Made by a program: the position numbers and the translations under genes. A stretch of DNA of 64,000 nt from assembly GCA_016932735.1 (NCBI GenBank), contig JAFGCI010000004.1:1-64000 (forward strand), in the 5' to 3' direction. The notes under the pieces are model-generated. The model was given only the letters and a program-made list of their open reading frames with translations, did no database searches and was not told the DNA's origin. The DNA comes from Candidatus Aenigmatarchaeota archaeon. Its GTDB lineage: Archaea > Aenigmatarchaeota > Aenigmatarchaeia > QMZP01 > QMZT01. Positions 34,412 to 43,828 of this stretch are shown here, in pieces (position 1 is the stretch's first letter; each line of letters starts with the position of its first letter).

Positions 34412-35299
34412 ATGTGTATGATTAAGAATTATATTAAAATTCTGCGCCCGAACCAGTGGTACAAGAATCTGATAGTATTTGTCGGGATTTTCTTTTCACT
34501 GAATATATTTTCTCTGACTTTATGGGTTTCCTCTATATTAACATTCATAATATTCTGCATGCTCTCAGGTACGGGATATATAATAAACGACATTGCAGAC
34601 GCTGAAAACGATAAAAAGCATCCTAAGAAAAAGCACAGGCCGATTGCGTCTGGAAAGATAAAAAAGAGCCACGCGTTAATGCTCGCAATTGGCATGGTTT
34701 TAATATCATTTTTGATTGCAACAGGGCTTAATGTTATGGTTTTAATAATTTCGGGGACTTTTTTGATATCAAACCTTCTTTACACATTCTGGCTTAAGCG
34801 TTTCATTATTGTCGATTCGCTTACAATATCTGTGAATTTTGTAATGAGAGCCGCCGCCGGCTGTTTTGCAATAGGTTCTCCTGTATCTTCATGGGTCATT
34901 TTATGCACACTTCTTCTTGCACTTTTTCTTGCATTCTCCAAAAGAAGGCATGAGCTTATTCTTCTGGGAGATAAGGTGAATTCTCACAGGATATCATTAG
35001 AAGATTACAGCGTCAAACTTGCAGATCAGCTTCTGTCCATAACAACAAGCAGTCTTATCATATCATATTCTCTCTATACCTTTATGGAAGAGCATGTATA
35101 CCTCATGATAACGATACCCGTTGTCATATACCTTGTTTCACGGTATCTTGTGCTGATTTACAGCAAAAGGATAGGAGGCGAAGCCGAACTCATAATAAAG
35201 GACAAAGGAATGATTATAGGTCTCATCATATGGCTTTTTCTCGTGTTTATAATACTCTATTTTGACATACCTTACATAACACAGCTCCTGCAACTCTGA
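34412..35299 (+). CDS. UbiA-family decaprenyl-phosphate phosphoribosyltransferase-like protein
   Basis: About 295 residues with eight or nine membrane helices. LRPNQWYKNLIVFVG, NDIADAENDKKHPKKKHRPIASG and AFSKRRHEL are the signatures of the DPPR synthase branch, which transfers phosphoribose from PRPP to a polyprenyl phosphate (Rv3806c in mycobacteria, first step to decaprenyl-phosphoryl-arabinose). Here the acceptor would be dolichol-type. Two SDR enzymes follow. ATG 34412 or 34418 are both possible. Confidence 0.82.
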   Translation: MCMIKNYIKILRPNQWYKNLIVFVGIFFSLNIFSLTLWVSSILTFIIFCMLSGTGYIINDIADAENDKKHPKKKHRPIASGKIKKSHALMLAIGMVLISFLIATGLNVMVLIISGTFLISNLLYTFWLKRFIIVDSLTISVNFVMRAAAGCFAIGSPVSSWVILCTLLLALFLAFSKRRHELILLGDKVNSHRISLEDYSVKLADQLLSITTSSLIISYSLYTFMEEHVYLMITIPVVIYLVSRYLVLIYSKRIGGEAELIIKDKGMIIGLIIWLFLVFIILYFDIPYITQLLQL

Positions 35300-35379
35300 G
35301 AATTATCGAATCTGATATTAATTAAAATGTAAAAGATGATTATGAAGATAATAAGTAATCATGAAAAGTTGGGTGATTT

Positions 35380-36375
35380 ATGATGGAAAGGGGAAAGGTT
35401 TTGGTTACGGGGGCTCCGGGGTGGCTAGGGAACCGGTTCATCGAGATATTAAAAGATAACAAAAGAGATGTAATCTGTCTTGTCTTACCCGGGATGAATT
35501 CTGATTACCTCAAAAAACTGGGCGCAGAAATCGTTGAAGGCGATATAACAAATCCGGAAACGCTTAAAGGAGTATGCAAAGGCATTGATACTGTTTTTCA
35601 TATAGCGGGTCTTGTTCATGTGCCATTTTCAAAGGGAAGTCTCTTTATGAAAGTCAATTATGAAGGCACCAAAAACATCCTTGATGAAGCAATCGGGTCC
35701 AAAGCTAAAAGATTCGTTTACATAAGCAGCAACTCGGCCGTCGGAACTAACGAAAGAAGAGATATAATGATGGATGAGAAAACAAAACCCAACCCTTACA
35801 TGAATTATGGAAAAAGCAAGATAATGGCAGAAAATGCAGTAAACGAAGCCCACAAGAAGGGTCTGATAGAAACTGTAATCCTTCGTCCCTGCTGGTATTA
35901 TGGACCAGGCCAGCCCGCAAGGCAGACAAGGCTTATGAAAATGATAATTGAAGGAAAAGCTCCCGTATTTGGTGACGGGAAAAACCTGAGGAGCATGACA
36001 TACATAGACAATCTCTGCGATGCTATGCTTCTTTCAGAAAGCGTAAAAAAGGCTAATGGGGAAACCTACTGGATTGCAGATGATAAGCCTTACACGACAC
36101 TTGAAATCTATCAGGCGATAGCAGATTTGCTTGGTGTCGAGCTTAAAACAAAGAAATTCCCAGGTTTTCTCGCAGATGTCGCAAAGACAGCAGACGGCCT
36201 TATACAGGCTTTTGGGTTATACCAGATAGAAGCCCATGTAGCAGGTGAGATGAATAAAGATATCGCATGTACCATCGAGAAGGCCAGAAAAGAGCTGGGG
36301 TACAGGCCGAAGATATATCTTGAAGAAGGCATGAAGAGGTCCATCGACTGGGCGAAGAAAAACGGGCAGCTGTGA
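35380..36375 (+). CDS. NAD-dependent epimerase/dehydratase (extended SDR)
   Basis: 331 residues. VLVTGAPGWLGNRF, Ser in YISSNSAVG and YGKSK (YxxxK) give a complete SDR active site. The family includes 3-beta-HSD-like and dTDP-sugar reductases, so the substrate is open. Given the DPPR-synthase-like gene before it, a role in modifying a lipid-linked pentose is possible but unproven. The next gene overlaps its stop. Confidence 0.8.
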   Translation: MMERGKVLVTGAPGWLGNRFIEILKDNKRDVICLVLPGMNSDYLKKLGAEIVEGDITNPETLKGVCKGIDTVFHIAGLVHVPFSKGSLFMKVNYEGTKNILDEAIGSKAKRFVYISSNSAVGTNERRDIMMDEKTKPNPYMNYGKSKIMAENAVNEAHKKGLIETVILRPCWYYGPGQPARQTRLMKMIIEGKAPVFGDGKNLRSMTYIDNLCDAMLLSESVKKANGETYWIADDKPYTTLEIYQAIADLLGVELKTKKFPGFLADVAKTADGLIQAFGLYQIEAHVAGEMNKDIACTIEKARKELGYRPKIYLEEGMKRSIDWAKKNGQL

Positions 36376-37418
36376 AAGGAATGAAAAGCGCATTAATAAC
36401 GGGCGGTTCGGGATTTCTCGGGTTAAACCTTTCAATTAAACTTCTAGAAAAAGGCTTTGAGGTAACAATACTCGATATAAACGAAATAACTGATGATATA
36501 CCTGAAAAAGTCAATTATATAAAAGGGGATATTTTAGATGCAAAAAAAGTGTCCTCTGCAATAAAAGGTATGGATATAGTATTTCACACCGCAGCTCTTG
36601 TCCCCATTTCTGCAGCAGGGAAGAGGTTTTTTGAAGTTAATGTCGAAGGGACAAAGAATGTTGCCGATGCGTGCCTTGAACATGGAGCTAGGCTTGTCCA
36701 CATATCATCAAGCTCTGTCTATGACCTTGATTCCGGAATGCCTCTAACTGAAAATTCCCCGATAAAAAAAACTAAAGAAGGTTATGAATATTCAAAATAT
36801 TTAGCTGATGAATATGTCCAAAGCCTTATGGAAAAAGGCCTGGAGGCGACAATAATAAGACCTCGCGTAATTCTTGGCCCCGGAAGGCTTGGAATATTCC
36901 AGATACTTTTTGAATGGCTTTCTGAAGGCAAAAAAATATTTATTATCGGAAACGGAAAAAACAAGTTCCAGATGATAAGTGTTTCAGATCTTTGTGATGC
37001 CTGCATAATTTCATCTGAAAACAACGAAGCCTTGGGTGAGATAATAAACATAGGAACCAGTAATTTCAGGACACTCGGAGAAGACCTTCAGGAACTCATA
37101 AATTATGCAAAAACGGGTTCAAAAATTGTGAAAGTTCACCCGTTTATTGCAAGGATTCCTTTAAGCATACTTTTTAATCTTAAGCTATCTCCAATAGTTC
37201 CTTTCCATTACAAGACAATGTATAAGGAATTCTATTTTGACATAAGCAAAGCCAAGAAGATGCTAAACTGGGAGCCAAAGGACAGCAACATAAAAATGCT
37301 CAAAGAAAGTTATGAATGGTATATAAAACATAAAAAAACCGTGGATTCTAATAAAGGTACTACACATAAAAGTTCGCCTAGGCAAAAATTACTCTGCCTT
37401 ATAAAAAAATTATCTTGA
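36372..37418 (+). CDS. NAD-dependent epimerase/dehydratase (extended SDR)
   Basis: About 348 residues. ALITGGSGFLGLNL, SSSSVYD and YEYSKYLADEY (YxxxK) give an intact SDR site; NGKNKFQMISVSDLCDA is like the sterol/hopanoid-associated SDR branch. GTG 36372 overlaps the preceding TGA (GTGA); ATG 36381 is an alternative. It is the last gene before the base composition falls sharply. Confidence 0.78.
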   Translation: MKGMKSALITGGSGFLGLNLSIKLLEKGFEVTILDINEITDDIPEKVNYIKGDILDAKKVSSAIKGMDIVFHTAALVPISAAGKRFFEVNVEGTKNVADACLEHGARLVHISSSSVYDLDSGMPLTENSPIKKTKEGYEYSKYLADEYVQSLMEKGLEATIIRPRVILGPGRLGIFQILFEWLSEGKKIFIIGNGKNKFQMISVSDLCDACIISSENNEALGEIINIGTSNFRTLGEDLQELINYAKTGSKIVKVHPFIARIPLSILFNLKLSPIVPFHYKTMYKEFYFDISKAKKMLNWEPKDSNIKMLKESYEWYIKHKKTVDSNKGTTHKSSPRQKLLCLIKKLS

Positions 37419-37428
37419 TTGTGATATA

Positions 37429-39345
37429 ATGAAAAATTTTTCATTTTTCTTGAATTTGAGCGATGACCAAAAATATTTAATTATATTTCTTACCGGATTT
37501 ATTATTGTTTTTATTTTAATCGCTTATACTTGGATGTCTTTTTATAACTTATTAGATGCCGGAAGATGGCACAACGAGGTGGATAGATTGATTCTCGGGG
37601 AAATCCCTTATAAAGATTATACTTGGCAGTACCCGCCACTATCTCTATATATTTTAGGTATTTTTGGCATTGTTTTTGGAAGCAATTTTTTAACGATGTA
37701 CATAGCTACATCAACTGTAGCCTTTTTAGCATACCTTATCTTTTTTTTGATTTTAAAAGAAGTTAAACGAGAGGAAATATTATTTATTTCATTATCAACT
37801 CTAATGATGGGTTCAATTCTTTTCTCATTCTCAATGTTGGGAACTTTATTTAGTTCCGGAACTTATGCATTTCCAGTAACTTTTGGTATTCTTTTTTCTC
37901 TAATTACTATTTATGGCTCGGTAAAGTTTATTAAAAAACAGAATATGACAAACCTTCTAATAACTTCATGTGGAGCAATTTCTTGCCTCTTAACTAAACA
38001 AGATTTTTTTTTAATTCCGATTTCTATTGGGGCATATTTAACATATATATTTATTTATGCAAATAATAAAAAAGAGAATATAAGATTAATATTTTTATAT
38101 TGGATTCTTATTATTTTCATTCCTCTTTTTTCTTATTTATATCTTAGTTTGTTTACTGGTCTTGATAATCTAATAATGGGGGTGAAGGGCTTTAGTGATC
38201 TAAGGCACTTTACCAGAGTACTGCCAACTTTAAGGTCTCTTTTTGATCAGATTGCAATGAGTTCTTTAATAATTTCAGGTATATCCTTAGTGACTTTATT
38301 TTTTGGTAAAATAAAAAGTCTGAAAGATAAAAGAAATATTAAGAATTTAGCCATTGTTGTAATCGTTATTGCTTTATTCTCTTTCTTTATTATTTCTTTC
38401 AATACTTATATGATTGTCCATGAAATTTCAACATCCGGTATTAATTCTTTTAAAGAAGCAAAGATGACTAGCAGGGCCACGTTGGGTTTTTATTCATTAG
38501 AACCCACGAATTATGTTTTATTGAAAACCACATTTGTTTCTGTTTTAACATATACAATCATATTTGAAGCCCTTCCAGGTGTTTCATTAATGATTATATC
38601 TATTTTATTTTTGGTTCATTTAATCAGAAACAAGGAAAGCTATTCGATAAGAAAAGATAATATATATATATGCTTAATCGGAGTGGCAATAATATCACTT
38701 CAAGCCAGAAAACTATTCGATTCTACTGCAGATATAATGTTTTTAATTGCCCCCATTTTTATTATTCTATCGTTCATTGAAATCACTAAGAAAATAAATT
38801 TTGATGTTAAGAAAGTGATCCTGATTATTTGCATTTTATGGCTAATTGCAGGCTCTTTGTATTTTTCAAAAACTGTTATATATACAAGAATAAGAGGAGA
38901 CTTCAATTCCGTAGAAACCCAAAAAGGGAATATATTAACAACCGAGAAAGGCGTAGATGAAATATATAGTTTGATAATGACCGAAACAAAAAAGGATGAT
39001 TTTCTTTTAGCATTACCATACCATGAATATCTTAATTATATAACAAGTAGAAGAAGTCCATCCAAAATAACTCAATTTTACATATTGAAATTATCTAATG
39101 AGTATGAAAAGGAGTTAATTGAAATTCTTAGGAGTAAAAAACCATATATAGCAATAGATGAAAAATATTCATATTTTGCTGGATATATATACCCCAACTT
39201 TGGATATTTCTTGAACTGGGAGCCCATGTTCTATGAAATTCAACAGTGGAGACTAGAATATCCAGAGTTATGGAATTATATAAACGAAAACTATAAATTG
39301 CAAAATACTACCAGACAGAATTGGACTTTTTGGGTACATGAGTAA
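37429..39345 (+). CDS. GT-C type membrane glycosyltransferase (PMT/ArnT-like)
   Basis: 638 residues with about 11 membrane helices. The first external loop (DAGRWHNEVDRLILGEIPYKDYT, then WQYPPLSLYIL) is the acidic-residue and YPPL pattern of family GT-C enzymes that use dolichyl- or polyprenyl-phosphate sugars. A soluble C-terminal region of about 140 residues follows, rich in aromatic residues. It starts 11 nt after the SDR gene with an ATG. The acceptor is unknown. Confidence 0.75.
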   Translation: MKNFSFFLNLSDDQKYLIIFLTGFIIVFILIAYTWMSFYNLLDAGRWHNEVDRLILGEIPYKDYTWQYPPLSLYILGIFGIVFGSNFLTMYIATSTVAFLAYLIFFLILKEVKREEILFISLSTLMMGSILFSFSMLGTLFSSGTYAFPVTFGILFSLITIYGSVKFIKKQNMTNLLITSCGAISCLLTKQDFFLIPISIGAYLTYIFIYANNKKENIRLIFLYWILIIFIPLFSYLYLSLFTGLDNLIMGVKGFSDLRHFTRVLPTLRSLFDQIAMSSLIISGISLVTLFFGKIKSLKDKRNIKNLAIVVIVIALFSFFIISFNTYMIVHEISTSGINSFKEAKMTSRATLGFYSLEPTNYVLLKTTFVSVLTYTIIFEALPGVSLMIISILFLVHLIRNKESYSIRKDNIYICLIGVAIISLQARKLFDSTADIMFLIAPIFIILSFIEITKKINFDVKKVILIICILWLIAGSLYFSKTVIYTRIRGDFNSVETQKGNILTTEKGVDEIYSLIMTETKKDDFLLALPYHEYLNYITSRRSPSKITQFYILKLSNEYEKELIEILRSKKPYIAIDEKYSYFAGYIYPNFGYFLNWEPMFYEIQQWRLEYPELWNYINENYKLQNTTRQNWTFWVHE

Positions 39346-39463
39346 AATTGCATATTAAATGTTTTATAGAAAGTAATGATGCCAATAATACTATCCAGTT
39401 CAAACGGACCGGATATTGTTTCGAACCTAACCTATAACTGAATAAGAAAATAGACCTTATTGT

Positions 39464-39559
39464 GACTTTGCACTTAAAACCTTATCCAGTTTATAGACTT
39501 TGCACCCAAAGTCTTTCAGTTGCTCCTAAAGTCGGGCTTGTTTCTGACTAAAGGAGCAA
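39464..39559. repeat. cluster of short direct and inverted repeats
   Basis: The 297-nt gap 39346-39642 has no gene. GACTTTGCAC occurs at 39464-39473 and 39496-39505; CAGTTTATA also occurs twice nearby. TTGCTCCTAAAGTC (39520-39533) is inverted at 39546-39559 (GACTAAAGGAGCAA) with 12 of 14 bases pairing, and GACTTT/AAAGTC forms another short hairpin at 39496-39513. It may be a terminator or a recombination scar. Confidence 0.5.
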
Positions 39560-39642
39560 AGTCCAGTTTATATTCTTCAATAGTCTTGTAAATATATATT
39601 GCTCGTTGTAATACTATTTAATTAATTTGAGAGGTGGAATTT

Positions 39643-41028
39643 TTGAAGATTGCTTTTGTTTACATGAATGATACCCCAGGCGTGGGTTTTGGAGCTGGTT
39701 ATGTAGCCTCGGCCATTATAGATGCAGGATATAATATAACATTTTTTGATACTTATTGGGACCCTCTGAAGAAAATTGCTAAAGTGGTTATTAAAGGGAA
39801 TTACGATATTTTAATGATATCAAGTATGACTATGGCCTTTCCTAATGCTGTTGAATTAATAAAGCAAATTAAAGATAAAATGCCTAATATAACCGTTCTT
39901 GTTGGGGGCATTCATACCGTAATTGTTGGGGGGAAGATTCTAGATGAATGCCCCCTTATAGACTATCTTTGCATCGGTGAGGGGGAGTCATTTGTTATTG
40001 AATTTCTTAAATATTTTAATAAAGAACCATTTTTTGGAATCAAGAATCTCGTTTATCGTAAAGATGGTAGAGTTGTAGTAAACGAATTAAGACCACCCGA
40101 AGATTTATCTAAGCTCCCACGATTTTGTTGGAAGTTGTTCAGAAACGAGTCAGTGGCGGAAAGAGGTTCCTCATTAATGGTAAGCGCTACTCGGGGATGT
40201 CCATATAGCTGTACTTACTGTTGTAACTCTGTATACTTAAAAATGTATGGTAAAAAATATCTTCGGTTTAGACCGATAGAAAGTATTATATCTGAGCTAC
40301 GCTATTTGGTGAAAACTTATAAACCTGGATTCTTCTATTTTGGGGATGAGATGATTTTTTTCAATAAAGAACGTGCTATTGAATTATTCAGTAAAGTTAA
40401 AGAGAATTTCAACATCCATTATGGTTGTATGGCAAGAGTTGAACACATAAACAAGGAGATAGTAGATTTAATTTCAGATACAGGATGTAAATATATAGCC
40501 ATGGGCATAGAGTGTGGTAACGAGGAGTTCAGGAAAAAATATTTAAATAGACATATGTCTAATGAACAGATTATCAATGCTTATACATTGATCAAAAATG
40601 CTGGGATACAATGCATTTCATTTAATATGATAGGTTATCCATTCGATAACGATGACTTTCTGGCTCAGGAAACCCTTAATATCAATCTTAAGATAAAGCC
40701 GGATTTTGCTCAGATAAGTGTATTCTATCCATTGCCCGGAACAGAACTCTATAAAAGATGTATAGAATTTGATTTGATTGACGATGAAAAGGCTGCAAAT
40801 ACAAGAACCTTCCATAAAGATTCAATTCTAAAGGGTAAATCTCTGCTCAGTAAAAGAAATGATATGAATGCAATATTAAATGGTAATGAGACCTCGGCAA
40901 TTAAATGTTTGGAAACTGATATTAAGGGAACCAGAAAATTTGAAAGAAAAATTAGTAATTTAGTAATGAAGAGTAAGAAAATGAGAATGAAGATTGAAAG
41001 AAAGCTTTATGATGTTGGGTTATTATAA
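39643..41028 (+). CDS. B12-binding-domain radical SAM protein
   Basis: About 461 residues. The N-terminal cobalamin-binding-like Rossmann part has ILMISSMTMAFPNAVEL and VLVGGIHTVIVGG. The radical SAM site is RGCPYSCTYCC (CxxxCxxC), followed by GDEMIFF. It resembles BchE/P-methylase-type enzymes that modify lipids, sugars or natural products; the reaction cannot be assigned. TTG 39643 is the likely start because GAGGTG lies about 7 nt upstream; GTG 39634 is the alternative. Confidence 0.8.
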   Translation: MKIAFVYMNDTPGVGFGAGYVASAIIDAGYNITFFDTYWDPLKKIAKVVIKGNYDILMISSMTMAFPNAVELIKQIKDKMPNITVLVGGIHTVIVGGKILDECPLIDYLCIGEGESFVIEFLKYFNKEPFFGIKNLVYRKDGRVVVNELRPPEDLSKLPRFCWKLFRNESVAERGSSLMVSATRGCPYSCTYCCNSVYLKMYGKKYLRFRPIESIISELRYLVKTYKPGFFYFGDEMIFFNKERAIELFSKVKENFNIHYGCMARVEHINKEIVDLISDTGCKYIAMGIECGNEEFRKKYLNRHMSNEQIINAYTLIKNAGIQCISFNMIGYPFDNDDFLAQETLNINLKIKPDFAQISVFYPLPGTELYKRCIEFDLIDDEKAANTRTFHKDSILKGKSLLSKRNDMNAILNGNETSAIKCLETDIKGTRKFERKISNLVMKSKKMRMKIERKLYDVGLL

Positions 41029-41149
41029 ATATTAGCTCTGTTGATGAAATCATAGATAAATAATAATGAATTCCTCCCAAGATGAGTTTGTATATAACCA
41101 TCAAAATTGAGGTTCTTTAAATTATTCTGAATCCAGTTTTTATAAGCTT

Positions 41150-41360
41150 GCAAAAGAGTCAAGAGATAAGACAGATGCAACATGATCGAGATGGAGAACT
41201 CTGTAATCAAGAAGAAATACGAAGATACTCTATACGCAAAAACATTCTGGAAACAGTACAAGGAGATGCTTCTCATCTATTTCATGGCCAACATAGAGCA
41301 CTACCCGAGCATCCATATTGTTATCTGGCTGAAGACTTCAATAGAGCCAATTATTCCTAA
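41150..41360 (+). pseudogene. transposase C-terminal remnant (tentative)
   Basis: The 310-nt gap after the radical SAM gene contains a short frame with VIKKKYEDTLYAKTFWKQ and YKEMLLIYFMANIEHY, which resembles the C-terminal helices of IS4/IS5-type DDE transposases (IKRKYG...R/K...QxKEvxLK..xxN). No catalytic DDE part, start or terminal repeats are present, and neighbouring frames are broken. If correct, an old insertion decayed between two glycan genes. The 3' part runs into the end of the methyltransferase at 41338. Confidence 0.45.
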
Positions 41361-42060
41361 ATGTCACCAGCACATACTGACTTGTTTTACTTCCATCAAG
41401 GGGTAACCTAATTAATGATAATTTGCCATTTATTATCCCGAGATTTAGACCACCTATATATTCCACATATTCTGTTTTCATATTTGTCTTCCAATTACCT
41501 ATATCCATTGCCTCTAAAACATGAGCATTTTTCCTTTTCTTATCTATGAACGGTTTATATATTCCGTTGAAATTCGGGCAACCAACAATTATTAGACCAT
41601 TATTTTTGCACAGAAGTTTATGTCTTTCGATTATTTTATTGTAATTTGTGAAATGTTCTATGAAACCCAGAGAATATACAACATCAAATTTGGGTAATCC
41701 TGATAAATTCCCAAGAAAGTCTTTGTTATAAATTTTTCCATCTATTCCAAGCTTATTAAAATTATTTTGAGTGAGTTCACATCCTTTCTTGGAGAAATCA
41801 AGGCACGAAACTTTGCATTTTTTTTCTTTATTAAGATAAGCTAGATAAGACCCTATTGAGCCGCCTATTTCTATTATATCAGAGTTTTCAGGAATGAGTT
41901 TTTCTAATTTCTTTGACAGAAAATCATTTGCTATTGATGGTATAGTACATTTTTTCCAATATTCATCCCAATAAATATCATCTGTTTTCTCAATCTTAAT
42001 CACCTCAGTCAACTGTGTAAGTGAAGCAATAATTTGCCAGTCCACTATCCCAGTTGTCAT
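41338..42060 (-). CDS. SAM-dependent methyltransferase
   Basis: 240 residues. Motif I is IIEIGGSIGSYLAYL, an unusual variant with Gly-Gly-Ser in place of Gly-Cys-Gly; strand 2 ends SCLDFSKKG; motif IV region is FDVVYSLGFIEHF, and IIVGCPNFNG follows. It is probably a sugar or glycolipid methyltransferase. The C-terminal 22 codons overlap the transposase-like remnant, so the natural end may have been altered. The start is ATG 42060. Confidence 0.7.
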   Translation of the reverse strand: MTTGIVDWQIIASLTQLTEVIKIEKTDDIYWDEYWKKCTIPSIANDFLSKKLEKLIPENSDIIEIGGSIGSYLAYLNKEKKCKVSCLDFSKKGCELTQNNFNKLGIDGKIYNKDFLGNLSGLPKFDVVYSLGFIEHFTNYNKIIERHKLLCKNNGLIIVGCPNFNGIYKPFIDKKRKNAHVLEAMDIGNWKTNMKTEYVEYIGGLNLGIINGKLSLIRLPLDGSKTSQYVLVTFRNNWLY

Positions 42061-42200
42061 TTCTATTTCAAACTCAACCCCCTAATTTGCTCTAAAACCA
42101 TCTCAATATTGTCTATCATGAAATCATTAATAACAGCATATTTTATATATGCTAAAAGACGTTTATCTCATAAACATGAAAGAATTTAAATTAATTGCAG

Positions 42201-43091
42201 ATGATGGCTATGATCGTTCAGTTAAATGAATTTGAACCTATGACCTCAAATATAGTAAATGGTCTGAAAATTTTTGGGATAAAAAGTGAGATCATAGGAG
42301 ATAAATATGGTTTTCATGTAGATTATTCAAACCCCATTCATCTCCATTATTTAATGTCTTGGAACATTCCACTATCCATGATAAAAGCAAAGAATATTAT
42401 TGTACATTGCCATGGCTCCGATTCTGATATAATAAAATGGAAATATCATATTCCAAAAACTTTTCTTAATATAAGAAAACCTTTATGTTTGTACGCAATG
42501 CCATGTCTTAAAAATAGATTGAAATGGTATAGAGGAGAGAAGAAATATTTTCCCATACCTATTGATACCAGTCGTTTCAAACCTATCAAAGCAAAGAAAT
42601 ATCCTGGTAGAGTATTAATATGGTCGCAATTAAGTAAGGTCAAGGGCGTTGAAATTTCTTTTGAAGTTGCAAGATTGAGACCGGATTTGGAATTCGACAT
42701 TCCCTATTATGGTTGGGATAAAGAATATTACAGGAAAAGTGCTCCAAAGAATGTTAATTTCATAGAACCGGTTGAACATGATTTAGTCCCCAACCTTATC
42801 AATAAATATGAGATTGCTATAGGTGATTTTACTAAGTGGGGCAGTTTCGGAACCGCTCCCTTAGAAACACTGGCTTGCAATGTACCAACAATACATTATA
42901 TACATCCGGAGCACAAATATTTCTATGATACATTCCCTCCATTTCTAAATGCAAAAAAACCTGCCGAAATAGCTAAATTATTAGATGAGAGAGAAAAAAC
43001 GAATACTTATAGATGGGTCGATAAAAATCATGGTCTTTCTAACATGATGAAATTTCTAATCGAAATTTATAGAACACAAGGATTTATATAG
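42201..43091 (+). CDS. GT-B fold (family 4-like) glycosyltransferase
   Basis: About 296 residues. The N-terminal half is short (HLHYLMSWNIPLSMIKA, HCHGSDSD); the nucleotide-binding half has GRVLIWSQLSKVKGVEISFEVA and APLETLACNVPTIHY, with the acidic residue that replaces the usual E-x7-E pair. Several ATGs (42201, 42204, 42210) lie close together at the start. It is a likely component of oligosaccharide assembly. Confidence 0.68.
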   Translation: MMAMIVQLNEFEPMTSNIVNGLKIFGIKSEIIGDKYGFHVDYSNPIHLHYLMSWNIPLSMIKAKNIIVHCHGSDSDIIKWKYHIPKTFLNIRKPLCLYAMPCLKNRLKWYRGEKKYFPIPIDTSRFKPIKAKKYPGRVLIWSQLSKVKGVEISFEVARLRPDLEFDIPYYGWDKEYYRKSAPKNVNFIEPVEHDLVPNLINKYEIAIGDFTKWGSFGTAPLETLACNVPTIHYIHPEHKYFYDTFPPFLNAKKPAEIAKLLDEREKTNTYRWVDKNHGLSNMMKFLIEIYRTQGFI

Positions 43092-43156
43092 CCTAAAAAT
43101 AAATGATGCAGGTACTATGTGATTATGTGATATTAATTCTACTAATTATAGTATAT

Positions 43157-43504
43157 TCATCTGGACCGGATTTGTAATAAAACAAATGCCATAGCTGACG
43201 AATTTGAATGTGTTAACGAAACTAATATTTTAAATTTATCATTGCTCTTGACTTTAACTTCTGGTACTATTCCATTATTTTTAATCTCAACGTCTTTATA
43301 ATTAATTTTTCTCGGTATGGCTTTAATAACGGCCTCTTTTGCGCAGAATCTGGCCGCAAGATGCTGGGCAGGTCTCCCTTTGCTAAAGCAATATTCCAGC
43401 TCTTGTTTTGTAAAAATTTTGTCAAGGAATTTCTTGTTTTTAAGGTTTTTCTCAAATCTGGAAATTTCCTCTATGTCAACACCTATCCCTACAATTTCTG
43501 GCAT
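43157..43504 (-). CDS. acpS: holo-[acyl-carrier-protein] synthase
   Basis: 115 residues, the normal AcpS length. It transfers 4'-phosphopantetheine from CoA to the Ser of ACP. The Mg site residues are present: D10 in GIGVDIEEISRFEK and E57 in FCAKEAVIKA (KEA motif). The gene is divergent from an ACP gene 90 nt away, its obvious substrate. AcpS is uncommon in archaea, so its presence with a dedicated ACP suggests both came together by transfer. Confidence 0.9.
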   Translation of the reverse strand: MPEIVGIGVDIEEISRFEKNLKNKKFLDKIFTKQELEYCFSKGRPAQHLAARFCAKEAVIKAIPRKINYKDVEIKNNGIVPEVKVKSNDKFKILVSLTHSNSSAMAFVLLQIRSR

Positions 43505-43594
43505 ATTCCGATCAACCTTTATTTATAATAAATATCTTTCAGGCAATATAGCTTTATAACAGATTTAGTGAACTTTTAATGGTTGGTGGGTAAA

Positions 43595-43828
43595 ATGAGC
43601 AGATTGGCTGACATCATGGCAGAAAAGCTTTCGGTTCCAAAAGAGGACATTAATGACGAAACGGCGTATAACGTCGCTAAAAACTGGGATTCTATAACAC
43701 ATCTTGAGATAGTGGCGGCTATTGAAGATGAATATGGGATTTCGCTTGATATAGATGAAATAACTGCAATGGAAAATGTTGGAAAGATAAAGGAAATACT
43801 GATAAAAAAGGGAGTAAAGGACATATGA
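43595..43828 (+). CDS. acpP: acyl carrier protein
   Basis: 77 residues from ATG 43595. A four-helix ACP with the phosphopantetheine Ser33 in NWDSITHLEIVAAIEDEYG (DSI replaces the common DSL) and the acidic helix III EITAMENVGKIKEIL. It heads a chain of overlapping genes: its TGA overlaps the ligase ATG. Since archaeal membranes lack fatty acids, this ACP probably carries acyl groups for sugar modification; that is inferred from the operon. Confidence 0.92.
   Translation: MSRLADIMAEKLSVPKEDINDETAYNVAKNWDSITHLEIVAAIEDEYGISLDIDEITAMENVGKIKEILIKKGVKDI

Noticed and set aside
41148..41360. 70-residue plus-strand frame as a real gene
   Set aside because: Composition and sequence look like out-of-frame translation of the transposase-like remnant.
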